Below, in pieces: positions 54,851 through 63,552 of a stretch of DNA of 64,000 nt (position 1 is the first letter of the stretch; the number at the start of each line of letters is the position of its first letter). The position numbers were made by a program, and so were the translations under genes. Below the pieces are notes generated by a model. The model saw nothing but the letters and a program-made list of their open reading frames with translations, did not search any database and was not told where the DNA came from. Source of the DNA: Gemmatimonas aurantiaca (GTDB lineage: Bacteria > Gemmatimonadota > Gemmatimonadetes > Gemmatimonadales > Gemmatimonadaceae); contig NZ_JBBCJO010000002.1 of the NCBI RefSeq assembly GCF_037190085.1, forward strand, positions 372,001 to 436,000, written 5' to 3'.

Positions 54851-56185
54851 TCACTCCCTGGCCGCCTGTCCTTCCCTGCTGGCGTACTGCTTGCCCAGCC
54901 ACACCGCCAACGCCAGCCACGCGGCCGACAGCGGGACCATGGTGAACGCCAACCCGGACAAGCCCAGGCCAAACACCGCCATCCACGTGTACGACCACGC
55001 GCCCACCTGGTCGCCCAGGCGATAGACGAACGTGTCGCTGAAGTTCTTGGCCTTGTACTTGTCGGTGCGTGGCAACACGGTGAACAACGCCTCGCGACCG
55101 GGGCGCTGAATCGCAAAATTGCCGGCGCGACGCGCGACCTGGAACACCACCAGCACCGCCAGCGTAGGCGCGAAGCCCATGATGCCGAAGCCGATGAGCG
55201 TGACCGCAGGCAGGAACGCCAGCGCGGCGCCCACGCCGAGCCACTTGATGAAACGGCCGGTGACAAAGAGCTGCGCCAGCAGGGTGAGGGCATTCACGGC
55301 GATATCCATCGCGCCGAACACCTGCGTCCGCGCCGCCCGATCGTCACCGAAGGTGCGGGCCACCACGTCCACCTGCTGGAAGTACAGGAACGTGCTGGAG
55401 ATGGTGTAGAAGAGAATGAGTGAGGCGACGCCCAACAGATAGGGCGAGGAGAGGATGTGCCTGATTCCATCGAGCACACCACCGCCGATCACTTCTTCCG
55501 ACGCACTCGGCTTCGGAGCCACCACCGCCTCGGTTGCCACCTCCGGTTCCGCGGCAGCCATCTCCGTTTCCTTGCGATCGAGCACATGCGACGCGCGCAC
55601 GGCCAGTTCGAGGATGAGTGCGGACACCAGCATGAGATTGAGCGGTCCCATCACACCGACCAGTCCTGTGGTGATGGAAGCCCCCAGCATGGCTCCGACG
55701 GTGCCTCCCACGGCCACCACGCCGAACAGCCGCTTGCCCTGCCCCGGACGGAACACGTCGGTGAGCAACGACCAGAACACCGAGACGACGAACAGGTTGA
55801 AGATGCTCGTCCAGATGAAGAACACCCGGCCCACCCAGATCGCCTGCGACGCATCGACGGCGCGGAAGATCAGGTAGAACACCACCAGATTCAGAATGAA
55901 GAACCGGTACGTCCAGCCGATGAACTGGCGGCGTTTGAGTTTCGAGACGAGTGAGGTGTACAGCGGATGCACGAGCAGCATCCCGATCATGGTGCCCGTG
56001 AAGAGCCAGGCGAGGTTCTCGGCGCCGCTGGCCGCACCCATGTCGTCACGAATGGGGCGGATGACGTAGTACGCGCAGAGCACCAGGAAGTAGTACGCCG
56101 TGGCCCATACGAGCACGGCCCCTTCGCCGGGGCGTGCGCCAACGCTGGCGCGCACACGCGCCAGAATTCCCGTGTCACTCGTCAT
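54851..56185 (-). CDS. NTP/NDP exchange (ATP:ADP antiporter-like) MFS transporter
   Basis: The 444-residue inner-membrane protein has about twelve hydrophobic helices and the family N-terminal signature YYFLVLCAYYVIRPIRDDMG (near residue 30). RRFGVVAVGG-like and GNFAIQRPGREALFTVL with PRTDKYKAKNFSDTF (near residue 355) are typical of the NTP/NDP exchange transporter family. In intracellular parasites related carriers take ATP from the host; in free-living bacteria the role is not settled. A hydrophilic Ala/Glu-rich loop (MAAAEPEVATEAVVAPKPSA, about residues 220-240) separates the two halves. The ATG at 56185 (MTSDTGILARVRASV) is preferred over one 138 nt upstream that would add a Pro/Arg/Ser-rich stretch. 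It follows the aldo/keto reductase gene on the same strand by 49 bp. Confidence 0.85.
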   Translation of the reverse strand: MTSDTGILARVRASVGARPGEGAVLVWATAYYFLVLCAYYVIRPIRDDMGAASGAENLAWLFTGTMIGMLLVHPLYTSLVSKLKRRQFIGWTYRFFILNLVVFYLIFRAVDASQAIWVGRVFFIWTSIFNLFVVSVFWSLLTDVFRPGQGKRLFGVVAVGGTVGAMLGASITTGLVGVMGPLNLMLVSALILELAVRASHVLDRKETEMAAAEPEVATEAVVAPKPSASEEVIGGGVLDGIRHILSSPYLLGVASLILFYTISSTFLYFQQVDVVARTFGDDRAARTQVFGAMDIAVNALTLLAQLFVTGRFIKWLGVGAALAFLPAVTLIGFGIMGFAPTLAVLVVFQVARRAGNFAIQRPGREALFTVLPRTDKYKAKNFSDTFVYRLGDQVGAWSYTWMAVFGLGLSGLAFTMVPLSAAWLALAVWLGKQYASREGQAARE

Positions 56186-56234
56186 GAAAGACTCTGAAAG
56201 ATCCGGAGGATCCGGTGGAAGGCGCGAGGCCCGG

Positions 56235-57194
56235 TCAGCGACCGGGCGCGGGAGGGAGCGCGTCGACGAACTTGATGATCTGTTCACGCTGCGCGGCCGT
56301 GGGAATGCGGCCGATACCGCCACCGATGTTGTCGATCATGTTCTTCGCCTGGCTGGTGGCCGGCGTGATCGCGGTGACGGCGGGATGCGCGAGAATGAAC
56401 TTGAGGAAGAACTGCGCGTAGGTGGTCGCGTCGAACTCCTTCGCGAACTCGGGAAGCGGCGTGGTGCCCGCACGACGGAAGAGGCTCGTGCGTCCGAACG
56501 GCGCATACACCAGCACGGCGATCTTCTTTTCGAGTGCGAGCGGAAGGATCTTCTCTTCGACGCCACGATTGTCGGCGGCGTAGTCGATGCCGATGAAATC
56601 GAGCGGTTCATTGCGCATCACCTCCTCGAGCAATCCGTACTGATTGTCGAACGTGGTGGTGATGCCCACATACCGCACCTTGCCGGCCTGCTTGAATTCG
56701 CGGGCGATTTTCAATTGGGTTGGCGGATCGCCCATGTTGTGCACCTGCATGAGATCGATCTTCGGCTGCTTGAACCGCGCCAGCGAAGTTTCGATCTGCG
56801 CGCGGGCGGCGGCCGGATCGGCCGCGGTGGCACCACGGCCCGCCACGTTCACCTTGGTGGCCCAGAACATCTTGTTGGCGATGCCCATCTCGTTCACGAG
56901 CTTGCCCGCCACTTCTTCGGAGGCGCCATAGGAGGGCGCGGTATCGAACACCCTCGCACCGCGGTCCGTCATCGCCTTGAAGACTTCGCGCAGGGCAGTG
57001 ACGTCTTCGGTGCGCGCCACCGAGGAGAATGTGGCGGAGCTTCCGAGCCCGATGACGGGAAGCTTCTCGCCGGTGGACGGAATGGCACGCTGGATGAGTT
57101 GCCCCTGGGCCAGTGCTTCGAGCAGGCGGGGGGTCAGACTGAGCGTCGCACCGGCCCCTGCGGCGGTGACAAGGAAATCACGACGGTTGATCAT
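56235..57194 (-). CDS. Tat-exported aldo/keto reductase
   Basis: The 319-residue protein begins MINRRDFLVTAAGAGATLSL, a clear twin-arginine signal (residues 4-35). The aldo/keto reductase barrel follows: PVIGLGSSATFSSVART, RVFDTAPSYGASEEVAGKLV (catalytic Tyr and Asp region, near residue 85), KMFWATKVNVAGRG (catalytic Lys), DLMQVHNMGDP (catalytic His), and DFIGIDYAADNRGVEEKILP. A cytoplasm-folded NADPH enzyme exported through Tat is plausible, as the cofactor would be bound before export, but the physiological reductant outside the cell is unclear. Length fits the family plus the signal. It is the first gene of a co-directional pair with the NTP/NDP-type carrier and is divergent from the sigma factor gene across 179 bp. 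Substrate unknown. Confidence 0.92.
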   Translation of the reverse strand: MINRRDFLVTAAGAGATLSLTPRLLEALAQGQLIQRAIPSTGEKLPVIGLGSSATFSSVARTEDVTALREVFKAMTDRGARVFDTAPSYGASEEVAGKLVNEMGIANKMFWATKVNVAGRGATAADPAAARAQIETSLARFKQPKIDLMQVHNMGDPPTQLKIAREFKQAGKVRYVGITTTFDNQYGLLEEVMRNEPLDFIGIDYAADNRGVEEKILPLALEKKIAVLVYAPFGRTSLFRRAGTTPLPEFAKEFDATTYAQFFLKFILAHPAVTAITPATSQAKNMIDNIGGGIGRIPTAAQREQIIKFVDALPPAPGR

Positions 57195-57305
57195 GGCGGG
57201 ACCCTCGGGAAAACGGCGGGATGTGAAGCGATAAGAGTACGCCGGCGCACGGCGATGCGCTGGTCGAGCTCGCCATGGACGACGTACGCTGAAACACCAG
57301 ATTTG

Positions 57306-57334
57306 TTGGACGTACCGAAGGCCGTCATGTTAAT
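57306..57334 (+). promoter_or_regulatory. Promoter upstream of the ECF sigma factor operon
   Basis: TTGGAC (57306-57311) and GTTAAT (57329-57334) are 17 bp apart, and the -10 is preceded by AT. Predicted start is near 57341, leaving a ~33-nt leader without a Shine-Dalgarno before the sigma factor ATG. Confidence 0.5.
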
Positions 57335-57373
57335 GTGGCAACATTCCTTCCACACTCTCGCCGACGGCGTGTC

Positions 57374-57946
57374 ATGACCAGCACGGGCGTGCCTGACGAC
57401 CTCCTCGCCATTCTGCAGAGCGGTCGCCGCGATGCACTCGACGCACTCGTGCCTCTCGTGTACGACGAATTGCGTCTCATCGCCCATCGTCATCTCGCGG
57501 CGCGGGGTGGAGGCGGCACCCTGGCCACCACGGCTCTGGTGAACGAGGCCTATCTCAAACTGGTCGACCAGTCCCGTGCCGGCTGGCGGGATCGCGCGCA
57601 TTTTCTTGCCCTCGCGGCCGTGGCCATGCGGCATGTTCTCACGGATCGGGCGCGGGCCCGCGTGGCCATCAAACGTGGTGGTATTCGCCGTCAGGTTTCT
57701 CTGGAAGAACAGGCGGTGGCCGACGACGCGCAGCCCGAACAGCTCCTCGAGATCGACGATGCGCTGCATCATCTGGCCGCGCTCGATCCGCGTCTCGCCC
57801 GCGTGGTCGAACTGCGCTTCTTCGGGGGGCTGACTGAAGAGGAAACGGGTGAAGCCCTCGGCGTCACCGTCAGAACCGTTCGACGCGATTGGGTGAAAGC
57901 GCGCCTGTTGCTGCGTCAGGCCCTGGGCACTCCCGACGGGACATGA
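57374..57946 (+). CDS. ECF sigma factor (TIGR02999/Sig-70 X6 type)
   Basis: A 190-residue extracytoplasmic-function sigma factor. Region 2 includes LVPLVYDELRLIAHRHLAAR and TTALVNEAYLKLVDQSRAGW, then RDRAHFLALAAVAMRHVLTD; region 4 contains LARVVELRFFGGLTEEETGE and LGVTVRTVRRDWVKARLLLR. These phrases are diagnostic of the TIGR02999 group, which is regularly encoded next to Ser/Thr kinases rather than anti-sigma factors. The stop codon overlaps the start of the large kinase gene (ATGA), so sigma factor and kinase are made in step. The ATG at 57374 gives the normal family length; an in-frame start 39 nt upstream adds nothing recognisable. Target promoters cannot be predicted from here. Confidence 0.93.
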   Translation: MTSTGVPDDLLAILQSGRRDALDALVPLVYDELRLIAHRHLAARGGGGTLATTALVNEAYLKLVDQSRAGWRDRAHFLALAAVAMRHVLTDRARARVAIKRGGIRRQVSLEEQAVADDAQPEQLLEIDDALHHLAALDPRLARVVELRFFGGLTEEETGEALGVTVRTVRRDWVKARLLLRQALGTPDGT

Positions 57947-60900
57947 CTCGACTGCCCGTTTCCGCGGAGGAGTGGCGTCGTCTCGAACCCTTGCTCGACG
58001 CCGCGCTGGCGCTGCCCGCCGAGCAGCGCTCCGCGTACGTGTACGCTGCCTGCGGCGCGGATGAACCGTTGCGGCGTGCGCTCGAGCGGATGCTTGTGGA
58101 TTCGGACACACCCGATCCGCGACTGGACATCCCGGCACCTGAACGGTTCGGCGATCTGCTGCACACCAACGGAGCTGCGGGGTCGTCCACAGGGGACCGC
58201 GACACATTGCCCACGCAAATACTGGCCGAGCGGTATCGGGTGATCCGCGAACTGGGTCATGGCGGCATGGCGACGGTGTACCTCGCCCACGACATGCGTC
58301 ATGATCGTGAAGTCGCCCTGAAAATGCTGCGGCACTCGGTCGGCGCGATGCTCGGCGCCGATCGTTTCCACGAGGAGATCCGCGTTACCGCGCGGCTCCG
58401 GCACCCGCACATCCTGCCGCTGTTCGATTCGGGTGAACACGAAGGCCGCCTGTTCTACGTCATGCCTCACATGGACGGCGGATCACTGCGGGATCTGCTC
58501 GATCGCACGCGCGAGGCTTCGGCCGCGCACCCCTCAAACGATGGCGGAGGTCTCCCCATCACGCAGGCGATCTCCATCACCCGACAGATCGCGATGGCGC
58601 TGACGGCGGCTCACGCTCAGGGGATCGTGCACCGGGACATCAAGCCGGAAAACATCCTGCTGGCCAACGATGGCACCCATGCGTATCTCGCCGACTTCGG
58701 CATTGCGCTGGCGGCCAGCAGAGATCCGCTGGGGCGTGTCACGCGTCCCGGATTCGTGCTGGGGACACCGGCCTACATGAGTCCGGAGCAACTGCGCGGT
58801 GAACCCGATCTCGACGGACGCAGTGACGTGTATTCGCTGGGGCGGGTGCTGCACGAGATGCTCACGGGAACGCTGCCACCCGAGGGTGGACTGCCCGGGG
58901 ATTCTCCGTTGCACGACACGGCGCTGGGCAAGGTGGTCGCCCGTGCGGTGGCGCCCGTGCGCAGTGAACGATTCCCGTCGGCGGAGGCGCTGATCCGGTC
59001 GCTGGAGGAGGGACCGAACCCGGACCAACGGCCGCGCGCCATCCCGACACGCACTCTGGTGATCGGTGGTGCCGTGGTAATCGGTGCCGTGGCAGCGGGG
59101 CTGTTGTTCATGGTGCGTGGCGCTGAACGTGACGCGGACCTGCCAGGGGACCCGGGCACGGTCGCCGTCTTTCCGTTCCGCTACGATGGCAATGGAGAAG
59201 CGAATGGCACCGGTGGTACACCGATGCTTTCCGGCGACAACACGGCGCGTCTGCTGTACGATGGACTCGCCCGCTGGCAGAGTCTTCGTCTGAGCGATGA
59301 GATGCGCGTGGCCGATGCGCTGCGGGGCGAGGGTGTCGTGGACACTCTCTCGGTCAATGGTGCGCGGGCGGTGGCCCGGCGGCTGGGCGCCGGCCGCTTC
59401 GTATGGGGCGCAATCTCGAATGTGAACGGCACCCTGCGGGTGCGGGCCCAGCTCTACGACGACACGCAGAGCGATGGGCGGAGCGGCACGCAGGCGGAAC
59501 CGACCACGCACATGGTGCACGTGACCGCGGGCATGGATGTGGCTGCGGCGTTTTCACAGCTCGCGGACTCGCTCGTGTCGCGTCTCGCCGGTCCTTCCGC
59601 CCATGCACCGCCGGCCACGGGCACCCGCGACTTCGCGGCACTCAAGCACTACACCGAGGGGTACACTGCGCTGCACGCGTGGGACACGCCGCGCGCCGAG
59701 CGGGAGTTCCGCGCAGCGCTGGTACGGGATTCCGGATTTGCGCAGGCGTCGCTGGCACTGGCGCAGACCATGTCATGGAGTGGGCGGTCCCGTCCCGCGG
59801 CGTGGCGTGTGCCGGCCGGGCGTGCCATGGACGATTCTCTCCGGCTCACTCCGCGCGATCGTGCACTGGCTTCGGCACTGTTGGCGCTCGCCGAGTCGCG
59901 TCCGGAGGAAGCCTGCAGCATCTATCGTGGACTGCTGACGCGTGCACCGAACGATTTTGCGGCGCAGTACGGTCTGGGCGAGTGTCTTTCGTACGATCGG
60001 GTCATCGTGCGGGATACGTTGCATGGTGGACGCTGGCGTTTCCGGGCCAACCGCGCGGAAGCGATCGACGCCTACTCTCGCGCGCTCGAACTCGTGCCTT
60101 CGTACTTCGAATCGGCGCGGGGGGCCGCATTTTCGGCGCTGGCTCGCCGGGTGATCTTCAGTGGAGAAACCGAGTATCGGGCGGGGTTTGCCCTCGCGCC
60201 GGATACGGTCCGCATGGGCGCGTTCCCGGAAATCGACGGAGACGCCGTCGTGTATCACCCGCTTCCCATGGCGGAGCTGTTCAAGGTTGCCGCACCAGCG
60301 ACCCATCGTGCGGCCGTCGCCCGCAATCGTGAGACGTTGCGCGCCCTGACGGTGCGCTGGACCGCGGCCCATCCGCGCAGTGCGCTGGCCTGGGCCCGTC
60401 ATGCAGAAGCCCTCGAAACGCTGGGCATGCTCGCCTCGGCGATGCCCGGTGATGTGAGCGCGCTCGATGCCATACGACGAGCCCGCGAACTCGCACAACG
60501 CGATACGACCCTCCCGCCGGCCTTTCACGCCGGTCGCGCGGCAACGGAAGTCCGCATCCTGCTCAAGCTGCGCAGATTCGACGAAGCCCGTATCGCGGCC
60601 AGCGCGGCATTGATGGATCCCCTGATCACATCCTCGCGGGCCGGTGCCGACATCGCCTCCGGCGCCTCACCACAGATGGTGGTCGAATCTGCACCCGTGC
60701 TGGCCGCTCTCGCCGCACTGACGGGCCGCGCCCATCTGGCCGCACGCTATCTCGGGCAGGCCGCCGCGGACGCGCCATCGACGGTCTTCCTCGTCCCATC
60801 AGGCGGGGACACCGCACCACCGGCGCCGGTGTTGCGTGCGGCCGGCGCGTTTGCCGCCTATGCCGCACTCGGTGCACCACTCGACAGTGTGCGCGCCACA

Positions 60901-61476
60901 CGCATGCAGGTGGAGCGTGCACTCGGCACGTGGATTCCCGAATCCCGGACCGGCAGCGACCGGCGGCAACAGGCCCGTGCGCTCGTCCTGGCGCGCAGCA
61001 GCATGCTCGCACAACCGATGCTGGGACTGACCTCTCTGACCGGCCTGCAGGAGCCCGAGCCCTACGACGATCTGCTGGCGCTCTGGCAGCAGGTGGCCGC
61101 CGGTGATACGGCGGCCGTGCGGACACGTCTTGCCGCACCGTCCCGCTCTCCGGTGAAGAATGTCGCCCGCGCACCCGAATGGCTGTTGCAGCGTGCACAT
61201 CTCGCCCTCGCCGTACGGGACACGGCAACGGCAATGGGCTTACTGGACGAACTGCTCACGTCGCTTCCGACGCAGCCGGAGCGGCTCACGCGCGAAGTTC
61301 CCGCCGCGGCCGGGCTGGGGCGGGCGCTCGTTCTCCGTGCACACCTGTCAGGCACCAGTGCAACACAGGCGGCCGCACAGACAGCGGGGCGTGCAGCCGT
61401 ATCGTTGTGGGCCGATGGTGATCCGGAGCTTCGCGCCCTATCGACCGCCGCGCTGGCCGCTTCGCGTCGCCAGTGA
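57943..61476 (+). CDS. Large transmembrane Ser/Thr protein kinase with C-terminal sensor/TPR-like region
   Basis: The 1177-residue protein has an N-terminal helical module (residues 1-90), a complete kinase domain at about 98-365 (ELGHGGMATVYLAHD, VALKMLR, IVHRDIKPENILL, LADFGIAL, GTPAYMSPEQLRG), one TM helix at about residues 370-390 (TLVIGGAVVIGAVAAGLLFM) and an ~790-residue exported part. The exported part starts with a beta/alpha module (PGTVAVFPFRYDGNGEANGT, ARRLGAGRFVWGAISNVNGT), then Ala-rich helical repeats resembling TPRs (AREFRAALVRDSGFAQASLA, AIDAYSRALELVPSYFESAR). This is the kinase partner of TIGR02999 sigma factors, likely acting by phosphorylation or sequestration. Its start overlaps the sigma factor stop. 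What the external domain senses is unknown. Confidence 0.92.
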   Translation: MTRLPVSAEEWRRLEPLLDAALALPAEQRSAYVYAACGADEPLRRALERMLVDSDTPDPRLDIPAPERFGDLLHTNGAAGSSTGDRDTLPTQILAERYRVIRELGHGGMATVYLAHDMRHDREVALKMLRHSVGAMLGADRFHEEIRVTARLRHPHILPLFDSGEHEGRLFYVMPHMDGGSLRDLLDRTREASAAHPSNDGGGLPITQAISITRQIAMALTAAHAQGIVHRDIKPENILLANDGTHAYLADFGIALAASRDPLGRVTRPGFVLGTPAYMSPEQLRGEPDLDGRSDVYSLGRVLHEMLTGTLPPEGGLPGDSPLHDTALGKVVARAVAPVRSERFPSAEALIRSLEEGPNPDQRPRAIPTRTLVIGGAVVIGAVAAGLLFMVRGAERDADLPGDPGTVAVFPFRYDGNGEANGTGGTPMLSGDNTARLLYDGLARWQSLRLSDEMRVADALRGEGVVDTLSVNGARAVARRLGAGRFVWGAISNVNGTLRVRAQLYDDTQSDGRSGTQAEPTTHMVHVTAGMDVAAAFSQLADSLVSRLAGPSAHAPPATGTRDFAALKHYTEGYTALHAWDTPRAEREFRAALVRDSGFAQASLALAQTMSWSGRSRPAAWRVPAGRAMDDSLRLTPRDRALASALLALAESRPEEACSIYRGLLTRAPNDFAAQYGLGECLSYDRVIVRDTLHGGRWRFRANRAEAIDAYSRALELVPSYFESARGAAFSALARRVIFSGETEYRAGFALAPDTVRMGAFPEIDGDAVVYHPLPMAELFKVAAPATHRAAVARNRETLRALTVRWTAAHPRSALAWARHAEALETLGMLASAMPGDVSALDAIRRARELAQRDTTLPPAFHAGRAATEVRILLKLRRFDEARIAASAALMDPLITSSRAGADIASGASPQMVVESAPVLAALAALTGRAHLAARYLGQAAADAPSTVFLVPSGGDTAPPAPVLRAAGAFAAYAALGAPLDSVRATRMQVERALGTWIPESRTGSDRRQQARALVLARSSMLAQPMLGLTSLTGLQEPEPYDDLLALWQQVAAGDTAAVRTRLAAPSRSPVKNVARAPEWLLQRAHLALAVRDTATAMGLLDELLTSLPTQPERLTREVPAAAGLGRALVLRAHLSGTSATQAAAQTAGRAAVSLWADGDPELRALSTAALAASRRQ

Positions 61477-61526
61477 TGCATATTCTCTTCTTCCACCGAT
61501 GGGCATTGCCCAGGAGATGTCACGCC

Positions 61527-62141
61527 ATGCACTTCCGTTTCTCCCTGCCGCGTACGTCGCTGGTTGCCGGTGCCCTGATTCCGCTGCTCGCCTTCTCTGA
61601 GGCCGCCGCGCAACGTCCCAACACCGCGTGGCGCGCCGATCTGCTCAAAGCCGCACGCGCGACGTCGTTCGCCGGGGAACGCACACCGGTGGTCGACGCG
61701 TCCGTTCCCCGTGGATTCTCCACCGCCGGCATTCCCGATGTCACCTTCGCGCCGACGACCGGAACACGCGGGAAAGTCGGCATCGCCGGTCGCATCACCA
61801 GCAAGAGTGCCTATCCCCGACTCGGCATTCCCGCTGGCGTGAGTTATCTGTGGGTGGATACGCAGAAACCGGTGCGCATGGCCATCATCCCCGCCGATGC
61901 GTCACAGCCGGCGTACTGGTTTCCCACCACCACGCACGAATCGCTGGTCGGGTCGGCGGCGAAGTCGAACGAATTGTGCAAAGGAAATTCCCTGGCAACG
62001 CAGTTGGGCACCAGACGTCCCACCGGTGGCACGCAATTGCTCATGGGTGCCTGCACCTGTGTGGACGGAGTCTGGATGCATGCGGAAGGATCGGGCTTCG
62101 AGATGACCGAACTCACGTCGCGCGTCCTGCTGGCCCGCTGA
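61527..62141 (+). CDS. Secreted protein of unknown function downstream of the sigma/kinase operon
   Basis: The 204-residue protein begins MHFRFSLPRTSLVAGALIPL with a Sec signal (cleavage near AAAQRP). The mature part is beta-strand-rich (GIPDVTFAPTTGTRGKVGIA, SYLWVDTQKPVRMAIIPADA, PAYWFPTTTHESLVG) and has three Cys residues (ELCKGN, GACTCVDGVW), two of which could form a disulphide. No family is recognised. The ATG at 61527 is preferred because AGGAG lies 10 nt before it and the signal peptide starts there; an in-frame GTG at 61473 overlaps the kinase stop and is possible. The position directly after the kinase gene suggests a role in the same signalling unit, for example as external ligand or target, but that is inference. 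Confidence 0.75.
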   Translation: MHFRFSLPRTSLVAGALIPLLAFSEAAAQRPNTAWRADLLKAARATSFAGERTPVVDASVPRGFSTAGIPDVTFAPTTGTRGKVGIAGRITSKSAYPRLGIPAGVSYLWVDTQKPVRMAIIPADASQPAYWFPTTTHESLVGSAAKSNELCKGNSLATQLGTRRPTGGTQLLMGACTCVDGVWMHAEGSGFEMTELTSRVLLAR

Positions 62142-62195
62142 CACGTCGACATACGCGCCATCCCGAACACGACGTCGACGGCAGACGTGAAGCAT

Positions 62196-62211
62196 ATGCC
62201 TGCACAGGCAT
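62196..62211. repeat. 16-bp palindrome after the secreted protein gene
   Basis: ATGCCTG-CA-CAGGCAT is a perfect 7-2-7 inverted repeat 54 bp beyond the stop codon, in the 174-bp convergent interval. The same interval has several copies of GTCAGTG-like words at 62269-62302. No T run follows, so a terminator role is uncertain. Confidence 0.35.
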
Positions 62212-62315
62212 GCACATACCCCACGCTGCCGTCGACGCCGGCCCCCGGCCGAGCCATTCAGTGAATGTCAGTGCACGTCAGTGCCCATCAGCGAGTGTCA
62301 GGTGCACGTCGTGAT

Positions 62316-63419
62316 TCAGGCGTTCAGCAGCCAGCGATAGCCGATCCGGTACGCACCACCGTGCCCCACGATGTTGCCGGTGCGGAGCTGGCCGCTGTCA
62401 CCGTCACTCCCGAATTCGTTCTCACTCTGCAGACGTGCGCGGACACCGTAAGGCGGGAACGCGTCGTCGGAGATGAAGAGGCTGACCAGTCCGCCCACCG
62501 TATTCACGATGGCCCCGGCGATGGCACCGGCCGCCGGTGATCCGATGGTGCTCACCACTATCGAGGTGATCGTCGACAGCGCCCGCGTGAGTTCACGGGC
62601 GGCATCCGCATCGTCCTGATCCGACTCCACGAGCTGCAGGATGCAGTACATGGTCTTGGGATAACCATTGGTCGTGCGCAGACTGAATTGTCCGAACGGC
62701 AGTTCGCCGAGGCTCACATAGGTGCCGTCTTCGAAATTGCCGATGAAGCGGGACTGCACGACTTTGGTATTGCCGCTGGCGCCCACGAGCACGCCGCCGA
62801 GCACGATGTCGTCCGAGCCGCCCCCTTCGGGATTCGTTTCATCGACGCAGTGCACGGCCCGGAGCACAAGATCCATACGGGAGTACTTCGCCGCCGATCC
62901 GCTGCGCACCACGATCTTCGGCATCGCCGGCGCATCTTCATGGTCGGTGTTGCCGACGTCCACCCGCTTGAGCCCTGCCACACCGGCGATGGGGTGGGCC
63001 AACTTCAACCCCAGCGAAGGGTGCTTGAGATCGATGTTCCGACCGGCGGCAGCCACCAGGCGCGAGAGACGGGGCTGATCGGCGGCGAGCGCGCGCAGAC
63101 GCGGCGTCATGCTGGCGAACGCCTTGTCGTCGATGTCCCGCACAGCGGCGATGGCCGCGGCTTCGGGCGTATCGGCCTGCGCGGGTGCCGCATAGGTCTT
63201 CGGATCGAGGCGATGCAACAATCCCTTGAGCATCAACGCGGTGCTCACGCCGGACGCCGCCTCGGCGTGACTGCGCTCTTCCGGCGTGAGCATGCTGATG
63301 GTGAACGGTTCGACCACGGCAGACGTGTCGAACTCGCGCTTCTCGAGTGCGGTCAGCGTCTTCTGGCGGGCGATGGTCGCGGATGCCGCGGTCGTGCGGG
63401 ACTTGGTGGTGTCGGGCAT
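62316..63419 (-). CDS. Uncharacterised protein with Gly-zipper helix and beta domain
   Basis: A 367-residue protein without a clear signal peptide. It starts MPDTTKSRTTAASATIARQK, followed by a helical region to about residue 150 (FDTSAVVEPFTISMLTPEER, DDKAFASMTPRLRALAADQP). A beta-rich segment follows (LVLRAVHCVDETNPEGGGSD, DIVLGGVLVGASGNTKVVQS, GNFEDGTYVSLGELPFGQFS), in which the acidic C-x-D-E-T-x-P pattern looks conserved-domain-like but I cannot name it. Then comes a hydrophobic Gly/Ala-rich helix with zipper spacing (STIGSPAAGAIAGAIVNTVG, about residues 292-320) that could insert in a membrane, and a final GHGGAYRIGYRWLLNA strand. A membrane-active or surface protein is possible. It is divergent from the incomplete last gene across an inverted repeat. 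Confidence 0.65.
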   Translation of the reverse strand: MPDTTKSRTTAASATIARQKTLTALEKREFDTSAVVEPFTISMLTPEERSHAEAASGVSTALMLKGLLHRLDPKTYAAPAQADTPEAAAIAAVRDIDDKAFASMTPRLRALAADQPRLSRLVAAAGRNIDLKHPSLGLKLAHPIAGVAGLKRVDVGNTDHEDAPAMPKIVVRSGSAAKYSRMDLVLRAVHCVDETNPEGGGSDDIVLGGVLVGASGNTKVVQSRFIGNFEDGTYVSLGELPFGQFSLRTTNGYPKTMYCILQLVESDQDDADAARELTRALSTITSIVVSTIGSPAAGAIAGAIVNTVGGLVSLFISDDAFPPYGVRARLQSENEFGSDGDSGQLRTGNIVGHGGAYRIGYRWLLNA

Positions 63420-63450
63420 GGCTCGGTTCCTCTGGCAGGGAGCGGGACCC

Positions 63451-63484
63451 GCGATGACGGTCGACGATCATCGACGGTCATCGC
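63451..63484. promoter_or_regulatory. Long inverted repeat in the divergent intergenic region
   Basis: GCGATGACGGTCGA and TCGACGGTCATCGC form 14-bp arms with one mismatch around a 6-bp spacer (CGATCA). It lies 31 bp upstream of the 62316-63419 gene start and 68 bp upstream of the rightmost gene, so it may be a shared operator. Confidence 0.5.
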
Positions 63485-63552
63485 GATGTGTGTAGTGGTC
63501 ATGAGGGCCACATGTCCGAACACGGAGGAGCGGTGAAAAACAGGACATCAGC

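Noticed and set aside
54851..56185. Evidence for an intracellular lifestyle from the ATP:ADP-type carrier
   Set aside because: The rest of the window (efflux, TonB uptake, phytase, exported peptidases) fits a free-living bacterium, and such carriers also occur in free-living species.
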